Part shown: piece after piece, positions 28,148 through 36,260 of the stretch | How positions within the stretch are numbered: the first letter of the stretch is position 1 | Layout: every line of letters starts with the position of its first letter | From: Desulfoscipio sp. XC116 | GTDB taxonomy: Bacteria > Bacillota > Desulfotomaculia > Desulfotomaculales > Desulfallaceae | Length of the DNA stretch: 64,000 bases | Assembly: GCF_039851975.1 (NCBI RefSeq) | Contig: NZ_CP156660.1 | Coordinates: 682,001-746,000, forward strand | Direction of reading: 5' to 3' | Notes under the pieces: generated by a model | Database searches by the model: none | The model's input: only the letters and a program-made list of their open reading frames with translations | What the model was told of the DNA's origin: nothing | Made by a program: the position numbers and the translations under genes

Positions 28148-30574
28148 ATGTATATTGCTCGTATCCGGGAAGGAGACAAAAGGAGGCAAGCGTTAAAAGA
28201 GCATTTGCTCGAAGCCAAACGATTAGCAGAATTTTATGGTGCTAAGCTTGGGTTAAAACACGTAGCCGGTTTGGCGGGGATGCTCCATGATCTGGGGAAA
28301 TACAGCGACGAATTCCAAGATTATATTAGGCAAGCGGCGTTTTATCCTGAAGCAGCCGGAGCAAGAAAGGGCCGGGTGGACCATTCCACCGCCGGAGGGA
28401 AACTGTTGTTTGCGATGCTACATAATAACTCCTGCCACGAGAAACTGCTGACCGAAATTATCGGCAATGCAATTATTTCTCACCATGCCAATTTGCATGA
28501 CTATATTTCTCCTTCCAGTGAATCGGGCTATTTAAAACGTGTCCAGGACAAGGACCTTCCCCAGTATGAATCAATTGTTGACCATTTTTTCCAAGAGGTC
28601 ATTACGAAAACAGAATTTAGCGAATATGTTGCAGCTGCTTTGGAGGAGTTAAGGCGATTTATCGACAAAAGCCCGGCACAAAGTTTTTTCTTAACAAAAT
28701 TTATTTTCAGTTGTCTGATTGATGCCGATCGGACTGATGCGAGAAGGTTCGATGAGCAGACTTCGGAATCAGAACTGGAATTAGAAGTAGAGCCCTATCA
28801 GCCCCGGTCGTTGTTTAATAGCTATTACCAAAAACTCATCCGGCATCTGGCTGTGCTGAAAGAAAAAAAAGAAGCCGCCGAGCCCATCAACCTGCTGCGG
28901 GCTGCCATGTCCGAACAGTGTGAACGATTTTCGGAAAAACCCTCCGGCATCTATACGTTATCTATTCCCACAGGGGGCGGCAAAACATTGGCCAGCCTCC
29001 GCTATGCGCTGAAGCATGCGCAAGAACATGGAAAGCAGCGCATTGTTTATGTCGTCCCATTTACCACCATTATTGAACAAAACGCCCGGGAAGTCAGAGA
29101 TATTTTGCATGATAACGAGAACATTTTGGAGCATCATTCCAATGTTTTCGAAGAGGAGCAAGGAAGCGGCGCAGAGGCTGATGAACAGTATGATTTGCTT
29201 ACAAAGAAGGAAAGGCTGAAGCTTGCCCGTGATAGCTGGGACAGCCCGGTCATTTTTACAACCCTTGTTCAGTTTCTCAATGTTTTTTATGCGAAAGGCA
29301 ACCGCAACACACGGCGTTTGCATAACCTAATTCATTCCGTTATCATCTTTGATGAGGTGCAAAAGGTCCCGACCAAATGCGTTTCGCTCTTTAACGAAGC
29401 CTTGAATTTTTTAAAGGAAAAGGCACACTGCAGTATTCTCCTTTGTACGGCGACACAGCCCACCCTTGAGTATGTTAAAAAACACCGCCTTTTAAAAGCG
29501 TTGGACGGAGAAATTGTCCCGGATCTTATTAGTGTTGGCAAAGCTTTTAAACGGGTAGAAATTATTGATAAAACGGACAAGCCAATGACGAATGAACAGT
29601 TGGCGGCCTGGCTTAGGGCTGATGCTCAGGCATGGGGCAGTACCCTTGTGGTACTGAATACTAAAACTGTAGTAAAAAATTTATACAAAAAACTCAAAGG
29701 CGGCCCCTTGCCGGTCTATCATCTAAGTACATCCATGTGTGCGGAGCATCGCCAGACCCGGTTAACGGAAATACGGGAACTGCTTAAAAAAGGCATCCCT
29801 TTTATTTGCGTAACCACCCAGTTGATTGAAGCCGGCGTGGACATCAGCTTCAAATGTGTCGTACGCTCCCTGGCCGGGCTGGATTCCATTGCCCAAGCTG
29901 CTGGGCGGTGCAATCGGCACGGGGAAGACGAGTTGCGGTATGTGTATGTCGTCGATCATGCGGAAGAGAAGTTGTCTAACTTGCCGGAAATTGAGACAGG
30001 CAAAGGAATTGCGGCCAATATTTTTGCAAGATTTAAAAAGAAGGCGGACAAATATGAAGGAAACCTGCTTTCCGAAAAAGCGATGCATGAATATTTTCAG
30101 GTTTTCTATCATAAAGCGGAAGCTGATTTAAACTACTATATTCCCGCAGTGGATAAGGATATGACAAAGCTTTTATTCGCCCAGGCTGCGGAAAACAGTT
30201 ATATCACCTATTATCAAAAGAAAACAGGCAGGCGGTTTCCTTTGTTGCTGAATGGGAGTTATAAAACGGCCGCGGATTACTTTCATGTCATTGAGCAGAA
30301 AACAACCTCCGTCATCGTGCCTTATTGCGCGGGCAAGGAGCTTATTGTTGCGCTTAACAGCAGTGAACGAATCGAAGATTTAACTAAATTTTTCAGGAAA
30401 GCCCAGCACTATACAGTGGATCTTTATTCCCAAGGATTTAATCAATTAAAAAGGCAAGGCGCCATAATAGAGCATCTGGATGGAATGATTTATGAATTAA
30501 AAGAGAATTGGTATAGCAATGAATACGGGGTTGATTTACAAGGGGAAGGCGGGATGGAGTTTGCTTTAATGTAG
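28148..30574 (+). CDS. cas3: CRISPR-associated helicase/nuclease Cas3 (type I-C)
   Basis: An 808-residue fused HD nuclease and superfamily 2 helicase that is recruited by Cascade and degrades the target. N-terminal HD domain: His19, then LHDLGKYSDEF with His47-Asp48, and IISHHANLHDY. Helicase: Walker A IPTGGGKTLAS, the DEVQ box in VIIFDEVQKVP, TATQPT (motif III), TTQLIEAGVDISF (motif V) and QAAGRCNRHGE (motif VI). ATG 28148 lies 6 bases after GAGGAGG (28135-28141) and gives the usual MYIARIRE start. The frame is open upstream to 28073, but there is no ribosome binding site there. It is 540 bp from the next cas gene; that gap contains regulatory-looking repeats. Confidence 0.95.
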   Translation: MYIARIREGDKRRQALKEHLLEAKRLAEFYGAKLGLKHVAGLAGMLHDLGKYSDEFQDYIRQAAFYPEAAGARKGRVDHSTAGGKLLFAMLHNNSCHEKLLTEIIGNAIISHHANLHDYISPSSESGYLKRVQDKDLPQYESIVDHFFQEVITKTEFSEYVAAALEELRRFIDKSPAQSFFLTKFIFSCLIDADRTDARRFDEQTSESELELEVEPYQPRSLFNSYYQKLIRHLAVLKEKKEAAEPINLLRAAMSEQCERFSEKPSGIYTLSIPTGGGKTLASLRYALKHAQEHGKQRIVYVVPFTTIIEQNAREVRDILHDNENILEHHSNVFEEEQGSGAEADEQYDLLTKKERLKLARDSWDSPVIFTTLVQFLNVFYAKGNRNTRRLHNLIHSVIIFDEVQKVPTKCVSLFNEALNFLKEKAHCSILLCTATQPTLEYVKKHRLLKALDGEIVPDLISVGKAFKRVEIIDKTDKPMTNEQLAAWLRADAQAWGSTLVVLNTKTVVKNLYKKLKGGPLPVYHLSTSMCAEHRQTRLTEIRELLKKGIPFICVTTQLIEAGVDISFKCVVRSLAGLDSIAQAAGRCNRHGEDELRYVYVVDHAEEKLSNLPEIETGKGIAANIFARFKKKADKYEGNLLSEKAMHEYFQVFYHKAEADLNYYIPAVDKDMTKLLFAQAAENSYITYYQKKTGRRFPLLLNGSYKTAADYFHVIEQKTTSVIVPYCAGKELIVALNSSERIEDLTKFFRKAQHYTVDLYSQGFNQLKRQGAIIEHLDGMIYELKENWYSNEYGVDLQGEGGMEFALM

Positions 30575-30680
30575 AAAAGCCTCATAGGTGATCGGTTAAG
30601 GGAGTCCTGATACTAAATGCATGGCAATTATGCTTGTTTTTCCACAACATGCGGTAGATAAATTTCTTAACCGAACACTT

Positions 30681-30711
30681 AAGAAAAGCCTATCCATTGT
30701 TGAACAGGCTT
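30681..30711 (-). terminator. Minus-strand intrinsic terminator of the crRNA-like RNA
   Basis: On the minus strand AAGCCTGTTCA (30711 down to 30701), loop ACAA, TGGATAGGCTT (30696 to 30686), then TTCTT. It is an 11-bp stem with two G-U pairs. It lies 25 nt after the end of the degenerate repeat at 30737-30760. Confidence 0.6.
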
Positions 30712-30769
30712 CTCTTACTTGTACATACTTATTATTATTTCAATCCGCGCATTAAGCGATTTATTTTAA
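30681..30769 (-). ncRNA. Candidate CreR/CreA-type crRNA-like regulatory RNA
   Basis: A short predicted minus-strand transcript of about 90 nt. A TATAAT (-10) lies at 30781-30776. Next comes a degenerate CRISPR repeat at 30760-30737: ATCGC is kept, the hairpin loop is shortened by 8 nt, and the last 17 nt match the array repeat at 15 positions, ending GGATTGAAAT. A spacer-like AATAATAAGTATGTAC follows, then an intrinsic terminator. Its first 16 spacer bases match the minus strand at 30959-30944, next to a TTC PAM, with mismatches only at positions 6 and 12. Known CreR/CreA RNAs use such short, PAM-adjacent matches to guide Cascade to regulate without cleavage. Function here is inferred. Confidence 0.65.
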
Positions 30770-30775
30770 AATATG

Positions 30776-30781
30776 ATTATA
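30776..30781 (-). promoter_or_regulatory. -10 element of the crRNA-like RNA
   Basis: Minus-strand TATAAT placed to start transcription about 10 nt before the degenerate repeat. The -35 region is poor (TCCAAG at a 17-bp spacing), so another factor or an extended -10 may be needed. Confidence 0.4.
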
Positions 30782-30833
30782 AAACATGAATTAGAACTCT
30801 TGGATGATTTTTATAACTATACAAACTAATATT

Positions 30834-30862
30834 TTGATGTAGGTTATCTCCAGCTGTATACT
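30834..30862 (+). promoter_or_regulatory. Promoter of the cas5c operon
   Basis: TTGATG (30834-30839), 17-bp spacer, TATACT (30857-30862). It is divergent from the crRNA-like RNA promoter, with about 50 bp between them. It gives a leader of about 245 nt that contains the candidate Cascade target and a near-complete CRISPR repeat. Confidence 0.55.
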
Positions 30863-30943
30863 TATTTGTTTCGTTTTAGAGGTTTTCATATTCTTCTCCC
30901 TTCATCCTTTTTTATATATACATATTCAAGGGAGGTAAAAAGG

Positions 30944-30962
30944 GTACTTACTTCTTATTGAA
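30944..30962 (-). promoter_or_regulatory. Candidate Cascade operator in the cas5c leader
   Basis: Read on the minus strand: TTC (30962-30960) then AATAAGAAGTAAGTAC. It matches the spacer of the crRNA-like RNA at 14 of 16 positions with exact PAM placement. A bound Cascade would cover roughly 30962-30925, 60-95 nt downstream of the predicted cas5c operon start site, where it could block elongation. Confidence 0.6.
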
Positions 30963-31005
30963 AATTTTTAAATTGAAACTACTTTTCACACTAACCTCCA
31001 TTTAA
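30958..31005 (+). CDS. Possible 15-codon minigene overlapping the Cascade operator
   Basis: TTG 30958 opens MKIFKLKLLFTLTSI and stops with TAA at 31003-31005, touching the degenerate repeat. The peptide is basic and hydrophobic, like toxic minigene products. The nearest Shine-Dalgarno-like sequence (AAGGG, 30940-30944 region) is 13 nt away and GGAGG (30931-30935) is 22 nt away, so initiation would be poor. Confidence 0.2.
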   Translation: MKIFKLKLLFTLTSI

Positions 31006-31036
31006 TCGCACTCCGCAGTAGTGCGTGGATTGAAAT
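31005..31036 (+). repeat. Degenerate solo CRISPR repeat in the cas5c leader
   Basis: A 32-nt sequence identical to the array repeat at 29 of 32 positions. The three changes fall in the loop and top of the stem (ACTGG becomes GCAGT); the lower stem GCACT/AGTGC and the whole 3' handle GTGGATTGAAAT are intact. Being in the predicted 5' leader of the cas5c operon, it could be cut by the operon's own Cas5c. The DNA after it (CCGCATTCAAG) resembles a target upstream of cas3. Confidence 0.85.
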
Positions 31037-31113
31037 TCCGCATTCAAGGTATTTAGGCAAGTTCAGATTATATTCATAGGTTAATCCCATTTTAAAGGAG
31101 GTGAATCCATAAC

Positions 31114-31824
31114 ATGAAAAATGAAATTCAATTTGAGCTGTACGGTGACTATGCATTGTTTACCGATCCGTTAACAAAGATCGGTGGTGAGAAACTCTCC
31201 TACAGTGTACCAACCTACCAGGCGCTAAAGGGCATCGTAGAATCTATTTATTGGAAGCCAACCATTATTTTCGTCATCGACGAATTGCGTGTCATGAAGC
31301 CGATTCAAATGGAGTCCAAAGGGGTGCGTCCCGTTGAGTATGGAGGCGGGAATACACTTGCCAATTACACATACCTAAAAGATGTCCATTATCAAGTGCG
31401 CGCGCATTTTGATTTTAACCTCAACCGCCCAGACCTGGCCTTTGACCGAATTGAAGGGAAACATTACAGCATCCTGCAACGAGCCCTCCAAGTAGGAGGG
31501 CGGAGAGATATTTTTCTTGGAGCCAGGGAATGCCAGGGATATGTGGAACCGTGTGAGTTTGGCAGCAGCACAGGATGTTATGATGAAGAGGGTATACATC
31601 ACCTGGGGACAATGGTCCACGGCTTCAACTATCCCGATGAAACGGGGCAAAACCGTCTGGAGGTAAGGTTGTGGTCTGTGAAGATGGACAAAGGATATAT
31701 CAAGTTTATAAAGCCGGAAGAGTGTAAAATTGTTCGTCCGGTGAAAGAGATGGAAGCGAAAGGGTTCAGTCCATACAATGTGCAGTCGGCGGAGCAGTTA
31801 CTCCAAGAATTAGGTGGTGAGTAG
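31114..31824 (+). CDS. cas5c: Cas5c (Cas5d), type I-C crRNA endonuclease and Cascade subunit
   Basis: In type I-C systems, which lack Cas6, Cas5c cuts the repeat hairpin and holds the 5' handle of the crRNA. The 236-residue protein opens [20 protein letters not shown] (the Cas5 RAMP start), has [15 protein letters not shown], the conserved [10 protein letters not shown] and [20 protein letters not shown], and the C-terminal [10 protein letters not shown]. The ATG has a near-perfect AAAGGAGGTGA site (31094-31104). It is separated by one base from cas8c and leads a six-gene operon. Confidence 0.95.
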   Translation: MKNEIQFELYGDYALFTDPLTKIGGEKLSYSVPTYQALKGIVESIYWKPTIIFVIDELRVMKPIQMESKGVRPVEYGGGNTLANYTYLKDVHYQVRAHFDFNLNRPDLAFDRIEGKHYSILQRALQVGGRRDIFLGARECQGYVEPCEFGSSTGCYDEEGIHHLGTMVHGFNYPDETGQNRLEVRLWSVKMDKGYIKFIKPEECKIVRPVKEMEAKGFSPYNVQSAEQLLQELGGE

Positions 31825-31825
31825 T

Positions 31826-33727
31826 ATGAGCTGGTTGTTTCACTTAAGTCAAACGTATGAAGCAAATCTTGATCAGGTGGGAAAAACGTTCAAGAAGGGA
31901 GGAAACCGGGAATACACGCTGCTGCCGGTATCCCATACCACGCAAAATGCGCATATTGAGGTAGCGGTGGATGAGGATGGGGATTTCCTGACGGCAAAAC
32001 CATTAGAGAAAAAAAACACGGTAATCCCCTGTACGGAAGAGGCTGCCAGTCGTTCCGGATCGAAGGTGGCACCATACCCGCTCCACGATAAGCTCAGTTA
32101 TGTCGCCGGTGATTTTGTCAAATATGGCGGCAAAATCAAAGATTCGGATGATACCCCTTTTGATGTGTATATACGAAATTTAGAGGCATGGGCCAATTCG
32201 CCGCATGCTACCGAGAAAGTGAAGGCTATTTACACGTACCTGCGCAAAGGCCGCTTGATCGAGGATCTAGTAAACGTGCAAGTACTCCATCTTGATGAAA
32301 CGGGACAATTGATTGAAAAGTGGGACAAAAAATATGAAGAGCGGTTCGGAGGAAAACCGGCTATTTTTTCCAGCGGTGCCGCCGAGCAATCCAGCGCTTT
32401 CGTTAGGTTTAACGTTTATTCTCCCGAATCGATGGATGAAGTTTGGAAAGATAGAAAGATGTATGCGTCATTCATTGCTTTCTATAATGAAAAATTAAGC
32501 GGTGAGGATGTTTGCTTTGTTACCGGAGAGCGGCTGCCGGCCACCGAACGGCATGCCAACAAAATCCGCCATGCGGCGGACAAGGCAAAGTTGATCTCTG
32601 CCAACGACACTTCCGGCTTTACCTTCCGGGGGCGCTTTAAGACAAGCCGGGAAGCGGCAAGCATCAGCTATGATATTTCACAGAAGGCGCACAACGCGCT
32701 GAAATGGCTGATTCATCGCCAGGGTAAGACCATCGATAACCGTGTTTTTCTTGTTTGGGGCAATGACCCTGTTTCCGTGCCCAATCCTAATGATGATGCA
32801 CTGGACACCATCAGGCACAGCAATAGGGAGACGGAACGGGAACCGGACACGGATAAGCACTATGCCGATGAAGTGCGTAAAGCCATTGACGGCTACCGGA
32901 ATGATCTGACATATAAGTCACAGGTCAATATCCTCGTGCTTGACTCGGCGACCACCGGCAGAATGGCGGTACTTTACTATCGGAATATGGATAAGGAGCT
33001 TTATTTGGATCGACTGACACAATGGCATGAGACCTGCGCCTGGGAACATCGCTACCGGAAAGACCAGGATAAGGTTATCTCTTTTTACGGGGCGCCGGCC
33101 ACAAGGGATATCGCGATTGCCGCTTACGGGCCAAGGGCAAGCGATAAAGTGGTGAAGGGACTGATGGAACGGATGCTTCCTTGTATTGTTGATGAACGTG
33201 CGGTTCCCAGGGACATTGTCAAAAGTGCTTTTCAGCGTGCATCCAATCCCGTTTCAATGAAACGGGAGGAATGGGAAAAAACAGTAAGCATTGCCTGCGC
33301 ACTCATCAAAAAAATGTTCATCGGTGGTAACAGTGATAATAAGAAGGAAGGGGAATGGAATGTGCCGTTAGATAGGGATTCAGATGATCGCAGCTATTTG
33401 TTTGGCCGTTTGCTGGCTGTGGCGGATGTCTTGGAGAGGAGGGCTCTTGGAAAAGAAGAAACAAGAGCAACCAATGCCATCCGTTACATGAATTCTTTTT
33501 CAAAAAATCCGGGACGTACTTGGAAAACGATTCAGGAAAGCTTGCAGCCCTATCAGGCTAAGCTTGGTACAAAGGCAACATATTTATCGAAATTGATAGA
33601 TGAGATTGGCGATCAATTCCGGAAAGGTGATTTTAATAACACCCCGTTGTCGGAACAATATTTGCTGGGGTTTTACAGCCAGCGCCGGGAGCTTTATGCC
33701 AAAAAAGAGGAGGAGGCTAAAGAATGA
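31826..33727 (+). CDS. cas8c: Cas8c (Csd1), large subunit of type I-C Cascade
   Basis: A 633-residue large subunit, responsible for PAM reading and Cas3 recruitment. It starts SWLFHLSQTYEANLDQVG and contains the family segments RKGRLIEDLVNV, CFVTGERLPATERHANKIR (zinc-finger-like region), FTFRGRFKTSREAASISYDI, FLVWGNDPVSVPNP and the C-terminal FFNNTPLSEQYLLGFYSQR-type ending. Length is normal for Csd1. ATG 31826 follows the cas5c stop by one base; a GTG at 31814 inside cas5c is the alternative. The last four bases overlap cas7c. Confidence 0.95.
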   Translation: MSWLFHLSQTYEANLDQVGKTFKKGGNREYTLLPVSHTTQNAHIEVAVDEDGDFLTAKPLEKKNTVIPCTEEAASRSGSKVAPYPLHDKLSYVAGDFVKYGGKIKDSDDTPFDVYIRNLEAWANSPHATEKVKAIYTYLRKGRLIEDLVNVQVLHLDETGQLIEKWDKKYEERFGGKPAIFSSGAAEQSSAFVRFNVYSPESMDEVWKDRKMYASFIAFYNEKLSGEDVCFVTGERLPATERHANKIRHAADKAKLISANDTSGFTFRGRFKTSREAASISYDISQKAHNALKWLIHRQGKTIDNRVFLVWGNDPVSVPNPNDDALDTIRHSNRETEREPDTDKHYADEVRKAIDGYRNDLTYKSQVNILVLDSATTGRMAVLYYRNMDKELYLDRLTQWHETCAWEHRYRKDQDKVISFYGAPATRDIAIAAYGPRASDKVVKGLMERMLPCIVDERAVPRDIVKSAFQRASNPVSMKREEWEKTVSIACALIKKMFIGGNSDNKKEGEWNVPLDRDSDDRSYLFGRLLAVADVLERRALGKEETRATNAIRYMNSFSKNPGRTWKTIQESLQPYQAKLGTKATYLSKLIDEIGDQFRKGDFNNTPLSEQYLLGFYSQRRELYAKKEEEAKE

Positions 33728-34575
33728 GCACACTTGATCACAAGATTGATTTTGCCGTTGTTTTGTCCGTGTCAAAAGCAAATCCAAACGGAGATCCGTT
33801 AAACGGAAACCGGCCGCGTCAAAATTACGACGGGTATGGGGAAATCTCCGATGTCGCCATTAAACGGAAAATACGCAATCGTCTGCAGGACATGGGGGAA
33901 GCGGTTTTTGTCCAATCGGACGACAGGAAAATCGATGGTTATAGAAGTCTGCGGGAGCGGGCTGATGCCAATCCGGAGTTGGCAAAGATGCTGAAGGCGA
34001 AAAATCCGTCTGCGGATGAATTTGCCCAAATTGCCTGCCGGGAGTGGATTGATGTGCGCAGCTTCGGGCAAGTGTTTGCCTTTAAAGGCTCTGATCTATC
34101 TGTAGGGGTGCGGGGGCCGGTGTCTGTTCATGTAGCGACCAGCATTGATCCCATTGATATTGTCAGTACCCAAATTACCAAAAGCGTCAACTCTGTCACC
34201 GGTGAAAAGCGCAGCTCGGATACAATGGGCATGAAGCACCGTGTGGATTTCGGGGTTTATGTGTTTAAGGGCAGCATCAATACTCAGCTTGCAGAGAAAA
34301 CAGGCTTTACCAATGACGATGCGGAAAAAATCAAACAGGTTTTGGCCACGCTTTTTATGAATGACAGCTCGTCGGCTCGTCCTGATGGCAGTATGGAAGT
34401 TCATAAGGTGTATTGGTGGAAGCATTCGTCAAAAATTGGGCAATATTCATCCGCCAAAGTACACCGCTTGTTAACTGTCAAATCCAAAGCAGAGGAGCCC
34501 AAAAGCTTTGCTGATTATGAAATTGAGTTGCGTGAACTAGAGGGCTTGGATGTTGAAGTGATCGATGGTCAGTAA
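33724..34575 (+). CDS. cas7c: Cas7c (Csd2), backbone subunit of type I-C Cascade
   Basis: A 283-residue subunit that polymerises along the crRNA spacer. Hallmarks: IDFAVVLSVSKANPNGDPLN near the start, a VAIKRKIRNRLQDMG helix, EWIDVRSFGQVFAFKG, GVRGPVSVHVATSIDPIDIV, and MGMKHRVDFGVYVFKGSIN. Overlaps cas8c by ATGA and cas4 by 11 bp, so the subunits are translationally coupled. Confidence 0.96.
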   Translation: MSTLDHKIDFAVVLSVSKANPNGDPLNGNRPRQNYDGYGEISDVAIKRKIRNRLQDMGEAVFVQSDDRKIDGYRSLRERADANPELAKMLKAKNPSADEFAQIACREWIDVRSFGQVFAFKGSDLSVGVRGPVSVHVATSIDPIDIVSTQITKSVNSVTGEKRSSDTMGMKHRVDFGVYVFKGSINTQLAEKTGFTNDDAEKIKQVLATLFMNDSSSARPDGSMEVHKVYWWKHSSKIGQYSSAKVHRLLTVKSKAEEPKSFADYEIELRELEGLDVEVIDGQ

Positions 34576-35224
34576 TGAAGAAGATCGTTATTTGATGCTG
34601 TCGGGGTTGCAGCATTTCCAGTTTTGCAAACGACAGTGGGCATTGATCCACATTGAACAGCAGTGGGAAGAAAATGTAAAGACCATTGAAGGGCAGCATT
34701 TGCATGAGAAAGCCGACCAACCGTTTATGAAGGAAAAACGTGGCAACAAGCTTGTTGTCCGGGCCATGCCGGTCCAGTCGAGGAGATTGCGGGTAAGCGG
34801 TATCTGCGATGTTGTGGAGTTTATCAAAGATCCGGATGGGGTGGAATTGTTCGGGGTGGACGGGACTTACAGGGCGTATCCGGTGGAGTACAAGCGCGGA
34901 AAACCGAAGAAAGGCGATGAAGATATTATTCAATTGATCGCCCAGGCGATGTGTTTGGAGGAGATGCTTGTTTGCCATATTGACAGGGGCTACCTGTTTT
35001 ATAATGAGATCAAGCGCCGTGTGGAAGTGCCGATTACCGACGAGTTAAAAGATCAAGTTATAAGAATGGCGGAGGAAATGCACCAGTACTATGAAAGGCG
35101 CCATACGCCCAAGGTGAAAACCGGACCTTTTTGCAGAAACTGCTCTTTGCAGCATATCTGCCTGCCGCAGCTTATGAAAAAACGCTCCGTAAAAAGCTAC
35201 ATTGAGGGGAGGTTGGGCGAATGA
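34565..35224 (+). CDS. cas4: Cas4 nuclease (adaptation)
   Basis: A 219-residue RecB-like nuclease with an Fe-S cluster, which trims prespacers and helps select the PAM. One Cys is in FQFCKRQWALIHIE near the N terminus and three are in FCRNCSLQHICLP near the C terminus. The nuclease core carries HEKAD, SGICDVVEF (metal-binding Asp) and YPVEYKRGKPKKGDE (Glu and Lys). It overlaps cas7c by 11 bp and cas1 by 4 bp. Confidence 0.95.
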   Translation: MVSNEEDRYLMLSGLQHFQFCKRQWALIHIEQQWEENVKTIEGQHLHEKADQPFMKEKRGNKLVVRAMPVQSRRLRVSGICDVVEFIKDPDGVELFGVDGTYRAYPVEYKRGKPKKGDEDIIQLIAQAMCLEEMLVCHIDRGYLFYNEIKRRVEVPITDELKDQVIRMAEEMHQYYERRHTPKVKTGPFCRNCSLQHICLPQLMKKRSVKSYIEGRLGE

Positions 35225-36252
35225 AGAAGTTGTTGAATACTTTGTATGTCACTCAGCCCGATGCCTACTTATCCCTCGACGGCGATAACATTTTATTATT
35301 AAAGGAGCAAGAAAAGCTTGGCCGATTACCCCTCCATAACCTGGAATCCATTATCAGTTTCGGATATACAGGCGCCAGTCCGGCACTAATGGGTTACTGT
35401 GCCGAGCGCAATATTTCCATTTGTTTTCTGACGCAAAGCGGGCGCTTTTTAGCTAGAGTTATCGGACAAAGTAGAGGAAATGTAGTTCTAAGAAAAACAC
35501 AATACCGTATTTCTGAAAATGAAAAAGAGTCGATGCAGGTTGCCCGGAATTTTATTATTGGGAAGATCTACAACAATAAATGGATGCTTGAACGAATCAC
35601 TCGAGAACATCCCCTAAGAGTGAATGTGGAGCAGTTTAAATCGGTCTCACGTCTTTTTTCGAATATCTTGCAAGAGGTGCGTGGTTGTGACAATTTAGAA
35701 AGCTTGCGGGGCTGGGAAGGGCAGGCGGCCACCAACTATAATAAAGTATTTAACCAGATGATCTTGCAGCAGAAAGACAGCTTTGCTTTTCATGGCCGTT
35801 CGAGAAGACCTCCCAAAGATAATGTGAATGCCATGCTGTCTTTTGCCTACACGCTGCTTGCAAACGATGCAGCGAGTGCGTTGGAAACGGTTGGTCTTGA
35901 TGCTTATGTCGGTTTCATGCATCAGGACCGTCCCGGCCGTGCATCCCTTGCCCTGGATCTGATGGAAGAATTAAGGGGGATTTATGCGGATCGGCTTGTT
36001 CTTTCACTTATTAATCGAAAAGAAGTGGCTGCTGCTGATTTTTATCAGAAGGAAAATGGAGCGGTGCTTATGACAGAAGACTCGCGTAAATCATTTTTGA
36101 AAGCATGGCAGACAAAAAAGCAGGAAAAAATCACCCATCCTTATCTCGGAGAAAAAATTTCCTGGGGATTAGTCCCTTACGCTCAAGCTTTACTATTGGC
36201 GCGTTTTTTGCGTGGAGATTTAGACGAATACCCGCCATTTTTATGGAAGTAG
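35221..36252 (+). CDS. cas1: Cas1 integrase (type I-C)
   Basis: A 343-residue integrase that, with Cas2, inserts new spacers at the leader end. The N-terminal beta domain (TLYVTQPDAYLSLDGDNILL) is followed by the helical catalytic domain with GWEGQAATNYNKVF (metal-binding Glu), AYVGFMHQDRPGRASLALDL (His and Asp) and LMEELRGIYADRL. Motifs and length fit type I-C Cas1. The start overlaps the cas4 stop. Confidence 0.96.
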   Translation: MKKLLNTLYVTQPDAYLSLDGDNILLLKEQEKLGRLPLHNLESIISFGYTGASPALMGYCAERNISICFLTQSGRFLARVIGQSRGNVVLRKTQYRISENEKESMQVARNFIIGKIYNNKWMLERITREHPLRVNVEQFKSVSRLFSNILQEVRGCDNLESLRGWEGQAATNYNKVFNQMILQQKDSFAFHGRSRRPPKDNVNAMLSFAYTLLANDAASALETVGLDAYVGFMHQDRPGRASLALDLMEELRGIYADRLVLSLINRKEVAAADFYQKENGAVLMTEDSRKSFLKAWQTKKQEKITHPYLGEKISWGLVPYAQALLLARFLRGDLDEYPPFLWK

Positions 36253-36260
36253 GTGAAGAT

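Noticed and set aside
30926-30936. TATTCAAGGG in the cas5c leader as another target of the second guide
   Set aside because: It shares only eight bases (ATTCAAGG), the seed positions differ and no TTC lies at the right place.
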